From Clostridiales bacterium (GTDB lineage: Bacteria > Bacillota > Clostridia > Tissierellales > Dethiosulfatibacteraceae): 10,444 bases of DNA. Positions 6,241 to 10,444 of this stretch are shown here, piece after piece. Location: positions 1-10,444 of the forward strand of contig DPPH01000052.1 in the NCBI GenBank assembly GCA_003539375.1, given 5' to 3'. Within the stretch, counting starts at the first letter, position 1; each line of letters opens with the position of its first letter. The notes under the pieces are model-generated. The model was not told the origin of the DNA. It made no database searches and saw only the letters and a list, made by a program, of their open reading frames with translations. The position numbers and the translations under genes are program-made.

Positions 6241-7478
6241 AAGTGGTCTTTATAGGGGATAACTAGGTTATTCCCTTTTTTATCTAAAATTTTTATTCTT
6301 TTAAAAACCTCATCGACTTTTTCATACAAAAGTTCATTAGTATCAGCTTCTACTATAAAATGTCCAACTCTTTGAGTGGCATTTTCTGTTTTTTTGATAG
6401 TATCTCCTACATTAAAGTTGAATCTTCCTTCTAAAACTAAATTATTTTCTACGAGTTCTGAAAAGGAAGATAAAAAAGATATTTTTCCTTGATTAGCAAA
6501 AAATAATTGAACTGATATTTTCTTATTTTTAGATATACTGTTAGAATTAATTTTTTGCTTCTGTTCTAATCCAAGAGAATCCCTAATAAGTAAATCACAC
6601 ATGTCTACCTTTGAAGCATGAGCTATATAAACATCTTCAAAGGCACCTCCTATTCTACAGGCAATCTCATTAACCATAATACCATCTTTTCCAATGAGCA
6701 TTTGAAAATAGATTGGTCCTTTTTTTATATTAAAAACCTTTACTATTTTTTCTGAGATAGCGATTATTTCTTCATGATGTTTTTCATAATGTTTAGAAGG
6801 ATAATTATGAGAAATGCATATGCCTATGTGGGGAAAATTATTATAGGTTACCCTATCGCTTATAGATAGTGTTTTAGTTTCTCCATCTACTACCCATCCT
6901 GAAAGGGTTATTTCATCATTATCATAGTATTTTTCTAGTAGTATTTCCGACTGTTCAGTGAATTGAAATGGTATCTGGATTTTATTTATCAAATCCCTTT
7001 TATCCTCTATATAGAGTACACCTCTTTGACCTTGACTATCTAAGGGTTTAATAACTCCCGGAAAAAAGTCATCATCAAGATTATTGATATTTTCATCTAG
7101 TCTAATAAACTTATATTTTACAGTTGGGATATTATTTAGCTTGAATATATCTTTCATTTTCCTTTTATCGGTAACTAATAAGGCAAGGTCTGAATATATA
7201 TAGTTAGTCAAACCGAGTATTTCACATGCTTTAGAAGCATAATAAACAGGTTGGTCCGTTCCTGCAGTAATTATTGTATCTACTTTATGTTTTTTGGCAA
7301 TACTTACAATGCCTTCGAGATCAAAGGTGCTTATCATTTCACTATAATCGGCATATTTTTTACCAATAGAATCTTTGTTATAATCTGTTACAATTACCAC
7401 GTGATTATTTTTAATTAAATATTTTATTAAGTTTAACTGACAGCTTCCTGCACCTAACACTAAAAATCTCATTATCAT
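6237..7478 (-). CDS. ATP-grasp domain carboxylate ligase of unknown substrate
   Basis: This is a predicted cytoplasmic ATP-dependent ligase that activates a carboxylate as an acyl phosphate and joins it to an amine or similar nucleophile. In the 413 residues, an N-terminal Rossmann-like domain begins FLVLGAGSCQ (5-14). The ATP-grasp fold covers about 105-305, with GVIKPLDSQGQRG (141-153, ATP-binding Lys144), LLEKYY (180-185) and the metal-binding VNEIACRIGGA (269-279). A C-terminal domain (about 320-413) follows. The ATG at 7478 overlaps the upstream glycosyltransferase stop as ATGA, indicating translational coupling. The ATG two codons later (7472) has better spacing (10 bases) from AAAGGA and is a credible alternative. 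The 3' end is tail-to-tail with the phosphatase. It resembles the broad PurK/CarB-type ligases but lacks features that would name a substrate. A role in making a glycolipid or surface product with its partner is inference only. Confidence 0.8.
   Translation of the reverse strand: MIMRFLVLGAGSCQLNLIKYLIKNNHVVIVTDYNKDSIGKKYADYSEMISTFDLEGIVSIAKKHKVDTIITAGTDQPVYYASKACEILGLTNYIYSDLALLVTDKRKMKDIFKLNNIPTVKYKFIRLDENINNLDDDFFPGVIKPLDSQGQRGVLYIEDKRDLINKIQIPFQFTEQSEILLEKYYDNDEITLSGWVVDGETKTLSISDRVTYNNFPHIGICISHNYPSKHYEKHHEEIIAISEKIVKVFNIKKGPIYFQMLIGKDGIMVNEIACRIGGAFEDVYIAHASKVDMCDLLIRDSLGLEQKQKINSNSISKNKKISVQLFFANQGKISFLSSFSELVENNLVLEGRFNFNVGDTIKKTENATQRVGHFIVEADTNELLYEKVDEVFKRIKILDKKGNNLVIPYKDHF
6256..6281 (+). 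terminator. Terminator of the phosphatase gene, inside the convergent ATP-grasp coding end
   Basis: The stem GGGATAAC (6256-6263) pairs with GTTATTCCC (6267-6275) apart from one bulged T, and is followed by six T (6276-6281). It lies 16 bases after the phosphatase stop. It sits wholly within the last codons of the minus-strand gene, so the same bases encode protein on one strand and a terminator on the other. Confidence 0.72.
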
Positions 7479-8227
7479 TTTTCCTTTCTGGTGTTTAATA
7501 TCTTTTCTATTATAAAAGGCTCATTTCTTTTCAAGAAGAATTTAAAAATCACATTGTTGGAATAATATAAATATATTCTTAGAAAGATTTTTAATTGTTT
7601 TAGAAAAGTATAATTAGAGTTTCCGTGTTTTCGAGCACTGTGTTCATAGTATATATTTCCAATGTTTTTAGTATTTTTCAATATACTTGCAGAAATATAA
7701 TTGTAGGCTCTTTTTTCCTTAAGTATTAAATTTCTCAAATCTTTTTTAAGTATCCTATAACTGCTAACCCTTTTATCTTTAGGCTTTTTTAAGAGAAGAT
7801 TAAATAATTTATCTGTTAGCTTTGAGCCTATATTTCTATATAATTTATGATATTTTACTTGAGTTACAGCATATACAATATCGTAACCTTTTTTTAACTC
7901 TACATACATATCTTTAATATATTTAGGATTATGCTGCAAGTCATCATCCATATTTATTATATAATCACCACTAGCATAATTTAATCCACAGAAAACTGCA
8001 TTTTGCTGACCGTAATTTTTATTTAACTTTATTCCAATAACATTACAGTCCTTTGAACATAATTCTTCAATTATATTAAAACTATTGTCCTTACTTTTAT
8101 CATCTACAAAAATAAACTCGTAAGAACTGGTTATTTTTAGTAATTCCTGCTTAATTTTTAAGTATAATTTCTCTAAAGTTTTTTCGCTGTTATATACTGG
8201 AATTACTACAGAAAATTTCTCTTTCAT
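7475..8227 (-). CDS. Family 2 glycosyltransferase, ArnC/DPM1-like without membrane helices
   Basis: This enzyme transfers a sugar from a nucleotide donor, probably to a polyprenyl phosphate at the inner face of the membrane. In the 250 residues, the GT-A fold begins FSVVIPVYNSEKTLE. A VDDKSKDNS motif follows (41-49), then GQQNAVFCGL (74-83) and the metal-binding MDDDLQHNP (93-101). The last two are hallmarks of the dolichol/undecaprenyl-phosphate glycosyltransferase branch. ArnC and GtrB relatives continue to about 310-320 residues with two membrane helices; this protein stops before them and has only a basic, moderately hydrophobic tail (LKIFLRIYLYYSNN and beyond). AGGTGGGTGA immediately upstream (about 8231-8240) is its ribosome binding site. 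It overlaps the ATP-grasp gene by four bases. The sugar and acceptor are unknown. Confidence 0.85.
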   Translation of the reverse strand: MKEKFSVVIPVYNSEKTLEKLYLKIKQELLKITSSYEFIFVDDKSKDNSFNIIEELCSKDCNVIGIKLNKNYGQQNAVFCGLNYASGDYIINMDDDLQHNPKYIKDMYVELKKGYDIVYAVTQVKYHKLYRNIGSKLTDKLFNLLLKKPKDKRVSSYRILKKDLRNLILKEKRAYNYISASILKNTKNIGNIYYEHSARKHGNSNYTFLKQLKIFLRIYLYYSNNVIFKFFLKRNEPFIIEKILNTRKEK

Positions 8228-8272
8228 TTTTCACCCACCTAAAAAGATTACTAAAAAAATCACAAACTATTA

Positions 8273-8301
8273 TTTACATTATTATAAATATAATCTATAA
8301 T
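8273..8301 (+). promoter_or_regulatory. Sigma-A promoter of the TusA-like gene
   Basis: TTTACA (8273-8278) and a perfect TATAAT (8296-8301) are separated by 17 bases, 30 bases before the preferred TTG start. A second TATAAT (8289-8294) lies within the same stretch. Confidence 0.68.
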
Positions 8302-8309
8302 AAAAAATA
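8281..8309 (-). promoter_or_regulatory. Possible promoter of the glycosyltransferase/ATP-grasp operon
   Basis: On the minus strand a perfect TATAAT lies at 8286-8281, but the -35 position (8309-8304, TATTTT) is weak. It overlaps the opposing tusA promoter, so the two could interfere. The AT-rich context makes a chance match possible. Confidence 0.35.
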
Positions 8310-8317
8310 AAAATATT

Positions 8318-8322
8318 AAGGA
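8318..8322 (+). promoter_or_regulatory. Ribosome binding site that places the TusA-like start at TTG 8332
   Basis: AAGGA directly abuts the ATG at 8323, leaving no spacer, but sits 9 bases before the in-frame TTG at 8332, an ideal distance. Starting at 8332 also gives the compact N-terminus (MIKIDCFG) usual in TusA proteins. Confidence 0.65.
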
Positions 8323-8331
8323 ATGATAAAA

Positions 8332-8544
8332 TTGATAAAAATTGATTGTTTTGGCGATATTTGTCCAGTACCTATAATGAAAATAGAAAAACAACTTAAA
8401 ACTCTTCCTGATGGAGAAGTGTTAGAAGTTGTTACTGACCATAGCTGTACAGTAGAATCCGTAGCCAACAAATTCAAAAAATATAGTGTGGAAAGTGAAG
8501 AAGTTATGAATGGGGTTTGGGAAATTAGAATAACCAAACCTTAG
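8332..8544 (+). CDS. TusA/SirA/YedF-like sulfur carrier protein
   Basis: This small cytoplasmic sulfur-transfer protein, about 70 residues, carries a persulfide on its conserved cysteine and hands sulfur between partners. The CPxP signature appears as DICPVPIMK, with the acceptor Cys11 counted from the TTG start. An additional Cys6 precedes it (DCFGDIC) and a third cysteine lies in DHSCTVES. The ending VWEIRITKP is typical of the family. Whole-domain length matches TusA. The start is set by the spacing of AAGGA (see the separate entry); the alternative ATG 8323 would add three residues. Its stop overlaps the stop of the convergent LysR gene. The YeeE/YedE genes just beyond suggest a role like YeeD/TsuB in thiosulfate uptake, or like YedF, which is often linked to selenium metabolism. 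The sequence cannot separate these. Confidence 0.88.
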   Translation: MIKIDCFGDICPVPIMKIEKQLKTLPDGEVLEVVTDHSCTVESVANKFKKYSVESEEVMNGVWEIRITKP

Positions 8545-9437
8545 CAAAAACTATCTTTTCCTATTTTTTTAAATAGATTTGCAAATTCTACTACGGCTTT
8601 ACTGTTTTTGCTTTCTTTTCTTGTGACCATATAAACTTTTATACTTATTTCAAAATCTTTAACTTGGATTACCTTATAGGTCTTTTTATACAACTCTTCT
8701 TTTATAGAAATATAAGGTAAAAGAGCCAATCCGTGTTTTCTATTTAAAGAAGATTTTATAGCTTCAATAGAATCTAGAGTAAATATTATATTTAAATCAT
8801 CATAATCAACATCATGTTCATTTAAATTTTCTTCAAAAGCTGTTGTAATTTGATTGTCATATGACATTGAAATTATCGGATAATTTTTAAGATCTTCAAC
8901 GGATATTTCCTTGGGTGTTTCATAATAAAAAGATGATGTTAAGACAAATTTATTACGGCCAACTTCATAGTATTCCAAGTTTTCTTCATTACCTTTACCA
9001 TATACAAATCCTATATCACAGATATTATTTTCAACACTGCTTCGAATTTTATCTGAAGAACTTGTTGAGAGCTCATACTGGTGGTAAGGAAATTTTTCTT
9101 TAATTTTATATATACTGCAGGGTAGAGCATAATGGGAAATAGAATGACATGCCTGTATAGCTACAGTATTTGATATATTACTTCCTTTTTCTAAATCAGT
9201 CATCATTTTCTTGTAAGTATTAAGGATATTTTCGCTATACTGGAGAACTATTTCACCCATCTCAGTTAGTTCTACTCCCTTATTACTTCTTTTAAAGAGC
9301 TGGTAACCAACACTATTTTCAAATTTTTGTATTTGTTGTGACAAAGCTGATTGAGATATATGAATTTGTTTAGCTACTTTTGATATACTTTTTACCTTAG
9401 CTACCTGATAAAAGTAATTAAAATATTCTATATGCAT
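8541..9437 (-). CDS. LysR-family transcriptional regulator
   Basis: This is a DNA-binding regulator of 298 residues, standard for the family. An N-terminal winged helix-turn-helix (residues 1-60) includes SISKVAKQIHISQSALSQQI and GYQLFKRSNKGVELTEMG. A linker helix follows, and an effector-binding domain (about 90-290) includes DIGFVYGKG. The ATG at 9437 has AAGGAG (9450-9445) at a 7-base spacing. The gene is divergent from the YeeE/YedE pair and convergent with the TusA-like gene, the classic arrangement for a LysR protein that controls the divergent gene. Sulfur-related regulation, possibly by a small sulfur compound, is inferred from neighbours alone. Its stop overlaps the tusA stop by four bases, and no clear minus-strand terminator was seen. 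Confidence 0.92.
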   Translation of the reverse strand: MHIEYFNYFYQVAKVKSISKVAKQIHISQSALSQQIQKFENSVGYQLFKRSNKGVELTEMGEIVLQYSENILNTYKKMMTDLEKGSNISNTVAIQACHSISHYALPCSIYKIKEKFPYHQYELSTSSSDKIRSSVENNICDIGFVYGKGNEENLEYYEVGRNKFVLTSSFYYETPKEISVEDLKNYPIISMSYDNQITTAFEENLNEHDVDYDDLNIIFTLDSIEAIKSSLNRKHGLALLPYISIKEELYKKTYKVIQVKDFEISIKVYMVTRKESKNSKAVVEFANLFKKIGKDSFC

Positions 9438-9454
9438 TTAGTTACTCCTTTTTT

Positions 9455-9464
9455 ATAAGCTTAT
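9455..9464. promoter_or_regulatory. Perfect 10-base palindrome in the LysR leader
   Basis: ATAAGCTTAT is a perfect palindrome just upstream of the LysR ribosome binding site. It may be part of an autoregulatory operator. AT-rich DNA makes short palindromes common, so this is tentative. Confidence 0.3.
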
Positions 9465-9475
9465 GTTATTTAATA

Positions 9476-9504
9476 ATTATATCAAATATTTCAAAAAAAA
9501 GAAA
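9476..9504 (-). promoter_or_regulatory. Possible promoter of the LysR gene
   Basis: On the minus strand a perfect TATAAT lies at 9481-9476, about 39 bases from the LysR start, with a poor -35 (TTTCTT at 9504-9499). An imperfect dyad AATA-N11-TATT at 9472-9490 overlaps it and has the spacing of LysR-type boxes. No clean promoter was found for the divergent YeeE gene; TGTAAT at 9536-9541 is one weak candidate. Confidence 0.38.
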
Positions 9505-9568
9505 ACTATGTTAGACTATTATTAGATGTATAAAGTGTAATATTTAAAAACCGCTTAGGGGTGGAAAT

Positions 9569-10240
9569 TTGAACGAAAATAACGAACATTCTAAAAATGA
9601 AATTAATAAAAATAAATATATTATTAAAAATCAAACACCTTATGCCGCGGGTATACTTATAATATCTTTGATATTTGCTATATATCTACATAAAAAATCC
9701 TTTGATTTGGCTTTTTACTGGGGTATAGGTTTATGTTTTGGATTTGTCCTACAAAAATCAAGATTTTGCTTCACGGCATCCTTTAGAGACCCATATCTAA
9801 CAGGGTCTACCATACTTACTAGAGCTGTTTTAATTGCTTTTGCCTTAACTTCAATTGGCTTTACAATAATTAAATATATAAATATAACCCAAGGGAATCC
9901 AGTTCCTGGTATGGACTATGTAGTTCCTATTAGTTTAGCAACAGCCTTAGGTGCATTTACTTTTGGAATAGGAATGGTTATTTCAGGTGGTTGTGCTTCA
10001 GGAACTTTTATGAGAATAGGTGAAGGATTTCAACTTCAAGTAATAACTTTAATTTTTTTTATAGTAGGCTCTTTATGGGGAGCTAGAGACTATCAATGGT
10101 GGGAAGAAAATTTTATTTCACAAGGGATTAAAATTTATTTGCCGGATATATTCGGATTGTTCGGTGGTCTTGTTGCAAATTTGATTATTATAATTTTGAT
10201 ATATATACTTGCTAAAAAATGGGAAGATAAAAAGATGTAA
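9569..10240 (+). CDS. YeeE/YedE-family transporter, first half-length protein
   Basis: This integral membrane protein of the YeeE/YedE (sulf_transp) family, 223 residues, probably conducts thiosulfate or another small sulfur or selenium species into the cell. A hydrophilic N-terminus of about 25 residues is followed by about six hydrophobic segments. Family landmarks are FGFVLQKSRFCFTASFRD with Cys67 and ISGGCASGTFMRIGEG with Cys142. Conserved cysteines in such loops line the conduction path in characterised YeeE. Translation starts at a TTG with AGGGGTGG (9557-9564) 4 bases upstream. Single-chain YeeE proteins are about 320-350 residues with two similar halves; this one is shorter and a related gene starts 13 bases later, so the functional unit is probably a two-chain transporter. 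The divergent LysR gene is its likely regulator. Confidence 0.85.
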   Translation: MNENNEHSKNEINKNKYIIKNQTPYAAGILIISLIFAIYLHKKSFDLAFYWGIGLCFGFVLQKSRFCFTASFRDPYLTGSTILTRAVLIAFALTSIGFTIIKYINITQGNPVPGMDYVVPISLATALGAFTFGIGMVISGGCASGTFMRIGEGFQLQVITLIFFIVGSLWGARDYQWWEENFISQGIKIYLPDIFGLFGGLVANLIIIILIYILAKKWEDKKM

Positions 10241-10253
10241 TTGGGAGGATAAC

Positions 10254-10444
10254 TTGAAAATATTTGATATTATTAACAACAATAAAACATATATTAAAAT
10301 TTTTAAAAAATCCTATCCCTACATTATAGGTGCTATTTTACTGTCTATATTTCAGATTATAAATTTTTCTGTTACCGGAAATCCCTGGGGTGTGTCAGGA
10401 GTTTTAGCTAACTGGGGAGCTTGGATCTTAGAAATGTTTGGTGG
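10254..10444 (+). CDS. YeeE/YedE-family transporter, second half-length protein, 3' partial
   Basis: A frame opening at a TTG (10254) with GGGAGG at 10242-10247 runs to the window end, giving 63 residues so far. After a basic start (KIFDIINNNKTYIKIFKKS) comes a membrane segment, YIIGAILLSIFQIINFSV, and then TGNPWGVSGVLANWGAWI, which is characteristic of YeeE/YedE proteins. It follows the first half-length gene by 13 bases in the same operon. The remainder, including the expected GGC-type cysteine motif, lies outside the window, so length and integrity cannot be judged. Confidence 0.8.
   Translation, partial: MKIFDIINNNKTYIKIFKKSYPYIIGAILLSIFQIINFSVTGNPWGVSGVLANWGAWILEMFG

Noticed and set aside
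8316..8537. Minus-strand open frame opposite the TusA-like gene
   Set aside because: It mirrors the TusA coding sequence and has no recognisable motif; the plus-strand frame carries the CPxP signature.
8512..8542. Inverted repeat GGGGTTTGG/CCAAACCTT at the end of the TusA-like gene
   Set aside because: No T run follows on either strand, the loop is thirteen bases, and it lies inside the coding sequence, so it is not a convincing terminator.

Overview
The window looks like chromosomal DNA from a low-GC, anaerobic Firmicute, most likely a member of the Clostridia. The evidence is AT-rich intergenic DNA, strong AGGAGG-type ribosome binding sites, consensus sigma-A-like promoters, U-tailed terminators and a biotin-dependent sodium-pump decarboxylase. 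I cannot fix the genus from sequence alone.

Layout. (1) 1-3513, + strand: a four-gene operon in the order carboxyltransferase (5' end cut by the window edge), OadG/MmdD-type membrane anchor, biotin carrier protein and OadB/MmdB-type membrane decarboxylase, closed by a terminator. Together these encode a sodium-translocating acyl-CoA decarboxylase, most likely for methylmalonyl-CoA. The operon has a striking base composition: A-rich and T-poor on the coding strand. (2) 3522-5367, +: a short DprA/Smf-like gene whose end overlaps a GalT-like HIT-superfamily gene. (3) 5403-5570, +: a single tRNA-Leu(UAG) with a perfect consensus promoter and its own terminator. (4) 5638-6281, +: a histidine phosphatase whose terminator lies inside the end of the convergent gene. 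(5) 8227-6237, - strand: an ArnC/DPM1-like family 2 glycosyltransferase coupled to an ATP-grasp ligase. (6) 8273-10444: an apparent sulfur-uptake locus made of a TusA-like gene, a convergent LysR regulator and, divergent from the regulator, two consecutive half-length YeeE/YedE membrane proteins, the second cut by the window end.

How the genes work together. In the first operon, the carboxyltransferase moves CO2 from the acyl-CoA to biotin on the carrier, and the membrane subunit decarboxylates carboxybiotin while exporting Na+. In the last locus, the YeeE-type channel halves probably import a sulfur species such as thiosulfate, the TusA-like protein probably accepts it, and the LysR protein probably controls the locus. 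The glycosyltransferase/ATP-grasp pair and the DprA/GalT-like pair are linked by gene overlap, but their products are unknown. No gene-free stretch exceeds 300 bases. I saw no CRISPR array, insertion sequence or rRNA.
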